Origin: Candidatus Wallbacteria bacterium
Lineage (GTDB): Bacteria; Muiribacteriota; UBA6191; JACPRK01
Reading direction: 5' to 3'
Assembly (NCBI GenBank): GCA_016190005.1
Contig: JACPRK010000184.1
Span: 1-44,269 of the forward strand
DNA: 44,269 nt
Position 1 is the first letter of the stretch. The number at the start of each line of letters is the position of its first letter. The notes under the pieces are model-generated. The model did not search any database, was not told the origin of the DNA, and saw only the letters and a list, made by a program, of their open reading frames with translations. Positions 7,743 to 17,100 of the stretch are shown here, piece by piece. The position numbers and the translations under genes are program-made.

Positions 7743-8669
7743 TCACATCCCGGTGCCGTGCAGGGTGTCGAAGTTGGTGACGCGGGCGCCGTCGCGCGCC
7801 ATGGGCGAGAAGCCGCCGGTCTTGCGCCAGACGTTGCCGTTGTTCTTGACGACGTACAGCTCGCCGTTGCCGATCGAGATGTTGCGGGTGCCGGTTCCGT
7901 TGTCCAGCTGGCTGAACTGGTTGTAGCTGACGGAGTAGCCCCAGACGTTGCCGTTGTTCTTCAAGATGAAGAGCAGGTTCTGGTCGGCCTCGATCTGGCG
8001 AGTGCCGGTGCCGTTGTCGATCTGGTCGAAGCGGCCGTTGCGGTTCATCCAGATGTTGCCGTTGTCCTTCAGGATGAAGGTCTCGTTGCCGTTGCCGACA
8101 GCCATCTGGGTGTTGGTGCCGTTGTCGACCATGTCGAAGCGGTCGCGGTAGTCTGTGAAGCCCCAGATGTTGCCGTTGTTCTTGGTGACGAGCAGGCCGT
8201 TGGGGGTGGCCGAGATGTGCTTGGTGCCGATGCCGTCGTCGATGCGGTTCCAGCGGCTCCAGGTATAGCGGAAGATGTTGCCGTTGTTCTTGAGCAGGTA
8301 GAGCTTGCTCGAGCCCGAGGAGATCATCTGGCTGCCGGTGCCGTCATCGATCTGGCTGAAGCGATAGCCGTTGTACTGCCAGACGTTTCCGTTGTTCTTC
8401 AGCACGTAGAGCGTGTCGCCGTCGGTGTCGATCATGCGGGTGCCGACGCCGTCGTCGATCCGCTCGAATCGGCTGTAGCGGTACTGCCAGATATTGCCGT
8501 TCTCCTTCAGGATGTAAACCGTGGAGCTGCCGACCGCGACCTGCATCGTGCCGGTGCCGTCATCGAACAGCTGGAAGTCGCCCGCCGCGATCGGAAGCGC
8601 AGCGGCGACAGTGAGGAGCAGTGCGCCCAAGATGCCGGTAGCCAAGGTACGTGTACGGAGCATGGCCAT
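7743..8669 (-). CDS. Exported seven-repeat beta-propeller (tectonin/tachylectin-like)
   Basis: A 308-residue protein with a signal peptide (LATGILGALLLTVAAALP). The mature part is seven repeats of about 36-40 residues built on LKNNGNVW (variants LKENGNIW, TKNNGNIW, VKNNGNVW), each followed by an RF.QIDDGTGT-like strand. A half repeat after the signal peptide (FQLFDDGTGTMQVAVG) could close the ring with the last blade, so a seven-bladed propeller is likely. The repeat style is closest to tectonin/tachylectin-like carbohydrate-binding propellers; ligand unknown. The start at 8669 is chosen because AGGAAGG lies a few bases upstream; a second ATG follows two codons later. A strong hairpin follows the stop. 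It is divergent from the GS-rich protein gene at 8906. Confidence 0.88.
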   Translation of the reverse strand: MAMLRTRTLATGILGALLLTVAAALPIAAGDFQLFDDGTGTMQVAVGSSTVYILKENGNIWQYRYSRFERIDDGVGTRMIDTDGDTLYVLKNNGNVWQYNGYRFSQIDDGTGSQMISSGSSKLYLLKNNGNIFRYTWSRWNRIDDGIGTKHISATPNGLLVTKNNGNIWGFTDYRDRFDMVDNGTNTQMAVGNGNETFILKDNGNIWMNRNGRFDQIDNGTGTRQIEADQNLLFILKNNGNVWGYSVSYNQFSQLDNGTGTRNISIGNGELYVVKNNGNVWRKTGGFSPMARDGARVTNFDTLHGTGM

Positions 8670-8905
8670 GTGACCTTCCTTTCGATATCTCCCGAACAGT
8701 GCCCAACCTCTCGGCGGTGGTAGCCGGTGGCGATCCTCACTACGGGACCGGCCTCCCAAAGGTTTCAAGTCACTCTAGCACGTCATGGCGCAACTTGCGG
8801 CCGGCCGGTCACGTACTAGGGATTATGGGGCAGGCCGCCGGTCTGCCCGCGGCTGTTTTTCGTTCGGTGTAGAATCTGCGTGTGTCAGAAAGGAGGCTTC
8901 CCAAG

Positions 8906-10351
8906 ATGGCGGAAGTGCAGTGGATGAGACCCAGGCTCCTACCCTGGGCACTCGGACTGGCGGTTGCGGCCGTCGCCGTGGTGCCCGCGCCCAGGGAGGC
9001 GCAAGCCCAGACGTCCTCCGTCCAGAGCGTTCTCGACGGGATGAGCGGCGCGTCGCTGTCGCTGGTCAACAAGAAGCGCGGCGAGTACAACGACTATGCT
9101 CGCAAGGCCAAGAGCTACAAGACTGGCCTGGTCGGCGCCGGCGATCTCGGCGGGTTCAGCAACTACGACTCCCTGAGCTACAACGCCGAGCAGCTCCTGC
9201 CGCTGATGCCGTCGGCCTTCCTGGACGACGTCAATCGCAAGGTCTTGAACGAGTACTATCGTGGCTACTACGAGTGGTACGCGGGCTTCATGCCGCCCAG
9301 CATCTACCACCGGCTCTACGGCGACTACTACCGTAACATCTTCGTCTACTACGATCAGGACGTCTTCGTCTACGGGCTGCCCATCTGGATCGGTGAGCTC
9401 TTCATTTCCCAGAAGAACCCGAGCCTGACCGGCGAGAGTCCGCAGGCGGTCTCGTCGCAGATCGACGGGCTGAAGCCTCAGCTCGACGCGGTCCTCAAGG
9501 AAGCGGACACCTTCATCAAGCGCGGCCCCACCGAGAAGGGCTTCTTTGGCACCGGCTGGTTCGGAAGGAAGAAGTTCAATCGCGGCGAGTGGAACGCGAT
9601 CCGCGGCCGCTACGACAACCTGATGCGGCGATGGCAGAGTCTGCTCTCGTCGATGCAGGGCAGCATCGAAGCCAAGGCGATGGCCGGCTTCGAGGGCGCC
9701 GTGAAGTGGGACAAGCGCATGGTCGTGCGGATTGGCTCCTGGTACGACTGGACCCGGTTCGACACGGCCATCAGCTCGAACCTGCCCTCGCAGTTCCAGG
9801 AGTCGCTCAACCGGCGATTTGCGCGCGCCTACTTCCGCGGCGCTTACGACCGCAAGTACGACCGCGACATGCAGAGCGGCACCGGCAACGGCTGGAGCTA
9901 CGATTACTCGAGCCCCTACGGCACGGGTGACGGCAACGTCTACTCGGGCCGCGGCACGGGCACCGGTTACGGCGGGCTCGGCGAGTACACCGGCCGCCGG
10001 CGTTCCCCGATCGGTACGGGTGACGGCAACGTGGGCAGTGGCTCGGGAAGCGGCTCCGGCAGCGGCTCGGGCTCGGGCAGCGGCTCCGGCAGCGGCACTC
10101 CGAACTGGGGCGGTCTGAACGGCTCCGGCTCGGGCAGCGGCTCGGGCTCCGGCTCCGGTTCGAGCGGTGGCTCTTACGGCAGCGGCTCGGGCTCCGGCTC
10201 GGGTTCGAGCAGCGGCTCTTACGGCAGCGGCTCGGGTAGCGGCTCGGGTTCCGGCAGCGGCCGAAGCTCCAGCGGCTCCGGCAGTGGTTCGGGCTCGGGC
10301 TCCGGCAGCGGCCGAACGGGTTCTGGCAGCGGCACCGGAAGCGGCTACTGA
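8906..10351 (+). CDS. Exported protein with long Gly-Ser tail
   Basis: A 481-residue protein with a signal peptide (ALGLAVAAVAVVPAPREAQAQ). Residues about 35-330 form a soluble domain rich in Tyr and Trp (EYYRGYYEWYAGF, YGDYYRNIFVYYDQ) that I do not recognise. From about residue 335 the chain turns to low-complexity sequence: the motif GTGDGNV appears twice, then about 100 residues of nearly pure Gly-Ser to the end. The same GTGDGNV plus Gly-Ser design occurs in the HhH protein at 31141. The ATG at 8906 is chosen because AGGAGG lies 9 bases upstream; a GTG 24 bases earlier would place the ribosome site inside the gene. A strong hairpin terminator follows. Likely extracellular or surface material. 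Confidence 0.85.
   Translation: MAEVQWMRPRLLPWALGLAVAAVAVVPAPREAQAQTSSVQSVLDGMSGASLSLVNKKRGEYNDYARKAKSYKTGLVGAGDLGGFSNYDSLSYNAEQLLPLMPSAFLDDVNRKVLNEYYRGYYEWYAGFMPPSIYHRLYGDYYRNIFVYYDQDVFVYGLPIWIGELFISQKNPSLTGESPQAVSSQIDGLKPQLDAVLKEADTFIKRGPTEKGFFGTGWFGRKKFNRGEWNAIRGRYDNLMRRWQSLLSSMQGSIEAKAMAGFEGAVKWDKRMVVRIGSWYDWTRFDTAISSNLPSQFQESLNRRFARAYFRGAYDRKYDRDMQSGTGNGWSYDYSSPYGTGDGNVYSGRGTGTGYGGLGEYTGRRRSPIGTGDGNVGSGSGSGSGSGSGSGSGSGSGTPNWGGLNGSGSGSGSGSGSGSSGGSYGSGSGSGSGSSSGSYGSGSGSGSGSGSGRSSSGSGSGSGSGSGSGRTGSGSGTGSGY
10036..10350 (+). repeat. Coding Gly-Ser repeat tract
   Basis: The DNA is an irregular array of ggctcg, ggcagc and ggctcc hexamers encoding Gly-Ser dipeptides at the C-terminus of the exported protein. 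Codon variation means the protein-level pattern is kept while the DNA repeat is imperfect, as expected under selection on the peptide. Confidence 0.9.
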
Positions 10352-10374
10352 ACCCAGGTTTTCCTGGCAATTCA

Positions 10375-10406
10375 CCGCCCCGGAGGATGCGAGTCCTCCG
10401 GGGCGG
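10375..10406. terminator. Bidirectional GC hairpin between convergent genes
   Basis: A perfect 13-bp stem, ccgccccggagga and its complement, around a 6-base loop. It follows the plus gene by 23 bp and also lies 3' of the minus gene ending at 10521. No strong T-tract. Confidence 0.7.
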
Positions 10407-10413
10407 CTTGCTC

Positions 10414-10441
10414 GAGGCTTGAGGGGTGAGGCTTGGGGGGC
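10414..10441. repeat. Short heptad run
   Basis: Four 7-bp units (gaggctt, gaggggt, gaggctt, ggggggc) next to the hairpin between convergent genes. It belongs to the same heptad family as the arms at 41570-41611. No inverted partner arm is seen. Confidence 0.6.
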
Positions 10442-10520
10442 AGGAAGGGACAGGGCATGAAGAGAGCGAGGGCGGAAGTGAGCTTCCGCCCTGCTCGGAA
10501 ATGGCCCTCCGGGTCCTGGG

Positions 10521-11513
10521 TCAGTTCCCGGTGCCCTTGGGGGCGGCCTTGGGGTCGGACTTGCCAGCGCCGGTGCCGGGGCGGTCCTTGAAGGCCTTGG
10601 GGGTGGTCTTGCCGGCGCCAGTGCCGGAATCGCTCGGCTCGCCGGCGGCGTCGCCTGCGCCGGTGCCGGCGGGGCCGGCTTCCTTGGAGTCGCCCGAGCC
10701 GGTGCCGCCCTCGGAGGGGACCGCGGCTGCCTGGCCGCCATCGCCGGTGCCGGTTGCGCTGGAGGCGCCGACGATCCCACCGTGGCCCTCGTAGTAGGCG
10801 GAAGCCAGGTAGTAGGCCACGGGCTGACCAAGCTCATCGGGCAGATGCTTCCAGTCCGGCGGATCGGCCGGGACCAGCTTCGCCAGCTTCAGCCGAAGCT
10901 TCAGGACGTGGTCGCGCACGCGCGTGTGCACCTTTGCCTGGACCGCCTCGGCGAGCCGATCGGCCGCTTTCTGGTACGCGCGGAAGGCCTGTGCATCGCC
11001 GGATGAAGCCTCGTCCAGAGCAGCCAGGGCCGGTGCCACGGGGAGATCGCCCTTCACCTCGCCCCTGGGGCTGGGAACTCGCGGAAAGGCAAGCCCGCGC
11101 GGTTTGCCCGCGAAGTCAGCCTGGAATCGGTTGTGCGGCTGCTCGGGCGGCTTGCTTACGGCCTTGGCCTTGGAGCCCTGATCGCGAGCCTTCGCCGCGT
11201 CTGACATCAGCGCCAGGCGCCACTTGTCCGGCAATGCCGCCAGCGTGAAGAGGCTGCGGTAAGTCTCCAGAGCCTCCACCGGCGCCGGTGGCATCATCGT
11301 GCCCGGAGGGCCGCCCGGTGCCTGGGCTGCGCGCTCGGCTAGCTGCTGCCAGTCGGCGTAGAGCGGTGCCAGCGCCGCCGAAACCTGCTTCTGGTACTCG
11401 CGCACGGCCTCCGCAGTTGCGGCAGACCAGGTCGGACCCGCGGCCGCGACGGGTGCCGTAAGGGCCAGAGACAGGCCGAGGACAGTCAAGGTGCCGATAC
11501 GAGTTCGCAACAT
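10521..11513 (-). CDS. Exported protein with GTGxG-rich C-terminal tail
   Basis: A 330-residue protein with a signal peptide (TVLGLSLALTAPVAAAG). The mature part to about residue 245 is helical and Ala/Leu/Arg-rich, with no family I recognise. The last 85 residues are disordered and repeat the motif GTGxG (SATGTGDGG, GTGSGD, GTGAGD, GTGAGK twice), similar in style to the tails of the proteins at 8906 and 37325. The start is supported by GGGAGG just upstream of the ATG. The stop converges on the GS-rich gene. Upstream lies the heptad element 11601-11809, whose left arm abuts a -10-like tgctactgt (11594-11586) that could be its own promoter, separating it from the MoxR operon. Confidence 0.82.
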   Translation of the reverse strand: MLRTRIGTLTVLGLSLALTAPVAAAGPTWSAATAEAVREYQKQVSAALAPLYADWQQLAERAAQAPGGPPGTMMPPAPVEALETYRSLFTLAALPDKWRLALMSDAAKARDQGSKAKAVSKPPEQPHNRFQADFAGKPRGLAFPRVPSPRGEVKGDLPVAPALAALDEASSGDAQAFRAYQKAADRLAEAVQAKVHTRVRDHVLKLRLKLAKLVPADPPDWKHLPDELGQPVAYYLASAYYEGHGGIVGASSATGTGDGGQAAAVPSEGGTGSGDSKEAGPAGTGAGDAAGEPSDSGTGAGKTTPKAFKDRPGTGAGKSDPKAAPKGTGN

Positions 11514-11600
11514 GTTGCCTCCCGCTGGGCAGTCGCTGGTTCTGGTCTGCTCCGGCTGCCCACTGCCCGGGGACGGAGCGGGAACACAGTAGCATGGAGC

Positions 11601-11809
11601 GAGGAGTGAGTAGCGAGTAGCGAGTAGTGAGTAGGAACGCGCGTAGCTTGCCGTGCGTGCTCACGGAACCGAACGGACCATCTGGGGAGGGCGGTTCTGG
11701 TGACCTTCCGAGCGGGAGAACGCAAATCGAAGCAGGGGGTCGTCCCCCACTCGTGAGAACCGATTCTTGCTGACTGACTTTCTACTCACTACTCGCTACT
11801 CACTCCTCT
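11601..11809. repeat. Inverted heptad arms flanking a 146-bp spacer
   Basis: Left arm 11601-11635 is five units (gaggagt, gagtagc, gagtagc, gagtagt, gagtagg). Right arm 11782-11809 is the inverted type (ctactca, ctactcg, ctactca, ctcctct) and runs exactly up to the stop codon (11809-11811) of the operon's last gene. The spacer has no visible gene and does not resemble the spacers of the other heptad pairs. Confidence 0.85.
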
Positions 11810-14142
11810 CACGGGCTGAAATACTCCTGGATCAGCTCGCGGTACTCGGCGGGCACACGCTCGCGATTCAGATAGCGGGACGTCTCTTCCTTGTAGTGTT
11901 GCTCCAGCTCGCGCTTGCGCGCGGGATCGTCGATCTGGCGCGGCAGCGCGCGCTTGGGTGGGACCGGCACACCGCCCGTGGGCGAGCTGGAAGTGCCGGC
12001 CTCCCCCGGTTTCGTCTCGGGCTGCTTGCCGCCCGCCAGCTTCACCACCGTTCCCTCCGGACTCTCCGGAGCAACGCCCGGTGGCTGCGAGCCCGCGCCC
12101 TGCCCCTGCCCGCCTTCGCCTGACTTGGTGTCAGGCGCATCGTCGCCTGCCGCGTTGCCCCCTGCGTCCTTCGAATCGTCCTTGCCGCCCGAACCCGGCC
12201 CTACCCCCGCTCCCCCCGGTTGGCCCTTCTGCCCGCCCTTCCGCACTTCGCTGGCCAGCTTGCGCACGTTCTGCGCGAAGGCGTCCGTGCGTCCCGACCT
12301 GCCGCTCGAGGCGCCGTCCAGCACCTTCCCCATGTCCCGCAGCACATCCTCCGCCGACTTCCCCTTCCCTCCCTCCGCAACTTGCTTCAACTTGTCCAGC
12401 AAGTCTTTTTCTTTCGGAGTCATTGGACCCTGCGGGGAGAATGACTGGCCTTGGCCGTTGGCCCCGTTGGCCTGCTGCTGCTGCTGCCCGCCCGGCTTCG
12501 CGCCGCCTGCGCTCCCGTCCGGCTTCTGGCCGCCGCCGTCCTTGCCAGGCTGTGCGCCGGCTCGACTTCCGGCCCCGTCCTTTCCAGCCCCCTCGCCCGG
12601 CTTTTCGCCCGCCGCGCCCTTCGCGGCATCCGCGCCGCCCGGCTTCCCGCCCGAGGGGTCCTTGCCAGCCTCCGTTCCCCCCGGCTTGCCGGACCCGGCG
12701 CCTTGGCCGTCCTTTCCTGCCTGGGCGCCCGCCTGCTTTCCGGCCCCGTCCTTCCCGGACTCCTGACCGCCCTCTTTTCCGGCTGCGTCCTGCCCCTTCC
12801 CCGACGAGTCCGCTCCCGCGCTGGAATCCGGCTTTCCTCCCTGCGACGTGCCGGGGGAGTTGCCGCTTCCCTGACCCTGATTGCTCCCCTGCGCGCCGGG
12901 CTGGTTCTGCCCAGCGCCACTTCCGGCTCCCGAAGAGCCCATCGAGCCCTCGGAGCCGCTTCCCTGGCTGAGCGTCACATTGGCGCTCTGGCCGGGTTTC
13001 CCTCCGGCACCCGCGCCTGCCCCTGCGCCGGGCGAGCCCTGTCCTCCAGACGCCGACTTGCCTCCTGCCCCGGCACCCTTGCCCCCGCTACCCCCAGGCT
13101 TGTCGCACTGCCCGGCGCTCTTCTTCTTGCCCGGATCCTGGGGCTTCCCCTCCTGACCGCCTGGAGCGGCCTGATCCTGCGCGCCCGCCTGCTGCTGCTG
13201 TTGCTGCTCCGGTTGCTGCTGCTTGCTCCCGGTGTCTTGGATGCTCTGCGCCAGCTCCCGGCTCAGATCCGCCACCTGCTGCATGTCATTGTCCTGCAGC
13301 GCCTTGTCCATCTTCTCGGCGAAGTTCGACTTCGACAGGAACTGCGCGACCCGCCCCAGCTTGGGCGACTTCGCGCCCTGCTGCTCGAGCGCCTTCTGCA
13401 CCTGGGGAAGCTCGAGCAACGCCTTGCGCACGGCCTCCGGGTCGGGCTTCTTGCCCTTCGCCAGGTCGTCCAGCAGTTTCGAGAGTTTGCTGGCGACGTC
13501 GTTGGCCTCCTTTCCGCACTCGGGCTTCTTCAGCTCGGCCTCGACCTTCTTCATCTGCTGCACGAGCTGCTCCACGGGCGGCGCCACGGCCGGAGCCGTC
13601 CAGTGCGCCAGCAGGGCCTGCGCCATCCAGAGAAGCAGAAAGACCAGCGTCGCCACGAACAGGCTGACTGTTCCCCACGTCTCCCACGGTGGCTCCACCG
13701 GCACGAGCCGCCCTGGCGACATCCCGCCGCACTCGCCCGCGATCTGCTCCAGGAACGCGACCTCGACGTCGTTCGTCCCGCCCTCGCGGGCGCACTGCTC
13801 GGCCGTCATGTAGCGTTCCTGACCCTTGAGCCGCGCGTCCAGGAACCGCGCCACCGCGGCTGCCGGCGGCCTGGGCGAAAGCGCCGCCAGCACCGCCGCG
13901 CCTCCCAGGCCGAACCCGAGGACCAGCGCCGGGACCCAGGCCGGACATGCCTGCGCGAAGTACCAGAGCAGGAGCGTCACCAGGGCCGAAACCACGCTCC
14001 AGAAGCCGATCCGCGACCCCCACTCGAGCACGCGCCTGCGACGCATGTTCTCCCCGATCGCGTCGAGAAACTGGAGCAGCTGTTTGGCTGATCCCGGAGC
14101 CGCCGTCTTCGGAGCTTCCTCCACGCGAGCCTCCTCGTTCAC
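11809..14142 (-). CDS. Two-TM protein with very long disordered G/K/Q/S linker (DUF4175-like)
   Basis: A 777-residue protein, last gene of the MoxR operon. Two hydrophobic segments lie near residues 40-85 and 155-185. A helical region with Lys/Glu/Leu follows (VEQLVQQMKKVEAELKK). Then comes a low-complexity linker of some 300 residues rich in Gly, Gln, Lys, Ser and Ala, then a conserved C-terminus (RYLNRERVPAEYRELIQEYF). The architecture and the last motif resemble DUF4175-type proteins found beside MoxR/vWA genes; the assignment is tentative. The GTG at 14142 is chosen: it overlaps the upstream stop as GTGA and has GAGGAG just before it. The open frame continues 100 codons upstream, but that part is shadow of the preceding gene. 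The stop touches a heptad arm. Confidence 0.82.
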   Translation of the reverse strand: MNEEARVEEAPKTAAPGSAKQLLQFLDAIGENMRRRRVLEWGSRIGFWSVVSALVTLLLWYFAQACPAWVPALVLGFGLGGAAVLAALSPRPPAAAVARFLDARLKGQERYMTAEQCAREGGTNDVEVAFLEQIAGECGGMSPGRLVPVEPPWETWGTVSLFVATLVFLLLWMAQALLAHWTAPAVAPPVEQLVQQMKKVEAELKKPECGKEANDVASKLSKLLDDLAKGKKPDPEAVRKALLELPQVQKALEQQGAKSPKLGRVAQFLSKSNFAEKMDKALQDNDMQQVADLSRELAQSIQDTGSKQQQPEQQQQQQAGAQDQAAPGGQEGKPQDPGKKKSAGQCDKPGGSGGKGAGAGGKSASGGQGSPGAGAGAGAGGKPGQSANVTLSQGSGSEGSMGSSGAGSGAGQNQPGAQGSNQGQGSGNSPGTSQGGKPDSSAGADSSGKGQDAAGKEGGQESGKDGAGKQAGAQAGKDGQGAGSGKPGGTEAGKDPSGGKPGGADAAKGAAGEKPGEGAGKDGAGSRAGAQPGKDGGGQKPDGSAGGAKPGGQQQQQANGANGQGQSFSPQGPMTPKEKDLLDKLKQVAEGGKGKSAEDVLRDMGKVLDGASSGRSGRTDAFAQNVRKLASEVRKGGQKGQPGGAGVGPGSGGKDDSKDAGGNAAGDDAPDTKSGEGGQGQGAGSQPPGVAPESPEGTVVKLAGGKQPETKPGEAGTSSSPTGGVPVPPKRALPRQIDDPARKRELEQHYKEETSRYLNRERVPAEYRELIQEYFSP

Positions 14143-17100
14143 TGCTCCTCGAGCCAGATCTTCCAGCGCTCCAGCGCCTCTCGTCTCGCCAGCCCGAGCC
14201 CCGGCTCGGAATCGCCTTCGGGGCCAAAGGCGCCTGTCCCGAAGCGCCGTCCTGTCAACCGGCCCAGCTCGGCCAGCGCCGCCGTCCGGATATACCACCG
14301 CGCGTCGTCGAGCGCCACGACCAGCACCGCCAGTCGCTCCTTGCCGGCCGCGCCCTTCAGCGGATATCCGAGCGGGCCTGCGGCCTCCTCGAGCCATGCA
14401 GCCGGGTCTGCCGACCGGTGTGCCGCCCGCCAGCCCGCCCACTTCTCCGCCGAGCGCTCCTCGGGGCGAGCGGTCAGCTCCGAGAGCGCGCGGATCGCCT
14501 CGCGTTCACAGTCGCTGCAACCGAGTCCCTCGATCAGCCCGTCGACTGCGTCGCCCGAGCCTCGTGAGCCGAGCGCGATGGCTGCCCGCAGCTTCACGTG
14601 CGCCCCGGCCCCCGCCGCTAGCTCCTCGAGCTTCGCGAGGCTGGTCGGGTCGGAAAGCAGACCCAGCAGGTCGCACGCCCCCTGGGCGCGCGGGCCGTCG
14701 CCCGAGCGCGTGACCTCGACAATCGCCAGCACGCTCGTCTCGGGCGGCGTGCCGTCGACCCCGCCCAGAATCTTCGCCGCAAGCGCGTCGCGATGGCCCC
14801 GCCGGGCTTCTCCCGGGTTCCCTGCCGCCGTGTGCGCATCGGCCAGCGCCTCGTTCAGCCCGGCGTCCACCGGATCGACCAGGGCCGCTTCCTCCAGGAT
14901 CTCGAACGCCCTCCGGAGGTCCTTCCTCGCCATCGCCAGCCGCGCCAGTTCCACACGGCACACAACGTCGCCGTCCTTCGCACGACCCAATGCCTCCAAC
15001 GACTCCTCCAGCAGCGTCCGGTCTTGCTTGGCCCGCGCGACGGCGGCCAGGGTCTCGTGCGCCAGCGGCCCGCGCAGCCCCGCTCGGGCGGCCGATCTTG
15101 CCAGCTTCTCCGCGCGGGCGGGTTCGCCGTGAGCCAGCTCGGCCCGCGCCAGCTGGGCTGCCACGAGCGCGTCGTCCGGCGCCAGCTTCGCCGCCCCGCG
15201 CAGGTGTCCGACCGCGCCCGCGGCGTCCCCGGTCCTGAGCGCGAGCTCACCGGCCACCACCAGCGCCGGCACACAGTCGGGCGCCCTCGTCAGGATCCGC
15301 GCCAGCAGTCGCTCGCAGTGCTCGACCAGCCCCCCTTGCGCAAGCGCGCGGGCGACCTCGGCGGCGTCGGCGGGCGAGCGGGTCTTCTTGTAGATCTCCT
15401 GGAGCACGGGCAGGTCTTCGGGTTCGTAGGCCGGTGGGGCGGTCGAGGCTGCCGCTTCCCGCCGCCAGGTCTCCTCGATGTCCCGGGCGAGTCTCGCCGG
15501 GTCGACACTCAGGGCCTGGCGGATGGCGTCCTGGGCCTTCAGCCCTTGCGCGTAGGCCTGGAGCATCCGGACGGGCGCTTGGGGGCCGTACTTTTCGACA
15601 AGATGCTCCAGGGCGAGTTCCGCCTGAATGTAGGCGAGCATCCAGTCGCCCGGTCCGCGGGGCGAGAGGAAGCCCTGGTTGAGAGTGTCGAAGGTCCGCA
15701 GCGCGCCGACGCGGTGGGCGCGGGCCAGGATGCGGTCCCAGGTGTACGGCCGGTTGGTCGCTTCCTCGAACGTGGCGAACCCCTCGGTGAACCAGTTCGG
15801 CACGCGGGCGCCGGTGGCCGTGAGGTGGAAGGCGTGGGCCAGCTCGTGCTGCATGACCTGCTTGAAGCCCATCTCGTCGCCGAGGGCGCGCGGCGGGTCC
15901 AAAAGCACGATGTTGCCTTCACAGGCGCCCACCGGGCCGTTCCAGGGCAGGCCGACGAGTCGGGCCGAGAACCACTTGTGCTCCGGGAACACCTCGATCA
16001 GCACCCAAGTCGGCACCGCCATGGCGCCGGCCGAGAAGCCCGGCGCCGCGCCGAGGGTCTTCATGCAGGCCTCGGCGAAGGCTGGCAAACGCGTCTGCAG
16101 CGCGGCGTCGCGCCACGGGTGGTAGCGGAACACGAGGTTTCCCCGTCCCGTCCACGCCATCTCCTCGTCGGCCACGTCGAGGGTCTTCAGGAGATTCACG
16201 GCCGGCACCAGGAAGGGGTCGAGCTTCGTGGCGCGCTCGAGCAGCCTTCGGCCTGCGGATTCGCGGCCGGTGTCGAGCAAGAGCTTTGCGAGGCCCTTGA
16301 GCGAGGGAACGTGCTCGCCGTCGAGCTCGAGCGCTCGCCGGAAGAGTGGCTCGGCCTCCTGGCGGCGGCGCGCCCGCGCCAGGATCTGGGCGGTTTCCTG
16401 GAACGCGGCAGCCCGCGTCGGGTCGACGGCAAGCGCGCGGGCCGCGGTGCTTTCGAAGCCGGCTGGGGAGCCGGCCAGGTACTCCTGGGCGGCCAGGAGT
16501 GAAAGGGTCTCCGGACTCCTGGGGTTCACCGCCAGGGCGGCCTCGAGCTCGGCGCGTGCGCGAGTCTCGGTCTCTTCCTCCTGGAGCATCACCCGGGCCA
16601 GGAGCAGCCGTGCCTCGTAGCGGCCGGGATCGGCCGCCAGCGCTTTCGCCGCGGTCTTCTTCATCTCGTCGGCGCGAAAGCAGTCGAACTGCACGCGTGC
16701 CAAAGCCGTCAGAGCCGCCGGGTCGGAGGGCGTCAGGGCCAGCGCGGCCTTCAGCTCGCGTTCGGCGTCGCCGCTCTGGTAGCTCCTGGCGAAGAGGAGG
16801 CCCGCCTCGAGGAAGGCGCGAGCGTTCTGCGGGTCGGCCTTCTGGGCCATCTCCAGGATGCGGATCGCCTGCTGGGCGCTGCCCGTGTAGGCACCCGCCG
16901 CGCCTGCCCAGGTGAGCGATGCTGAATCGGCCGGCTTCCGGGCGTTGAAATCTTCGACCAGGCCGACGAATGCCTCGATCGCTTCCTTCCTGCGGCCGAC
17001 TTCCAGCAAAAGCCGCCCCCTCTCCAGCTTCGCCTCGCCGTCACCCGCGGCGGCAGCGGGTTCGAGGGCGCGGATTGCTTCCTCGTAGCGGCCGGCCCGA

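Noticed and set aside
12451-14091. Long plus-strand frame opposite the disordered-linker gene
   Set aside because: It mirrors the low-complexity G/K/Q coding sequence. The leucine-rich product is an artefact of repeated codons.
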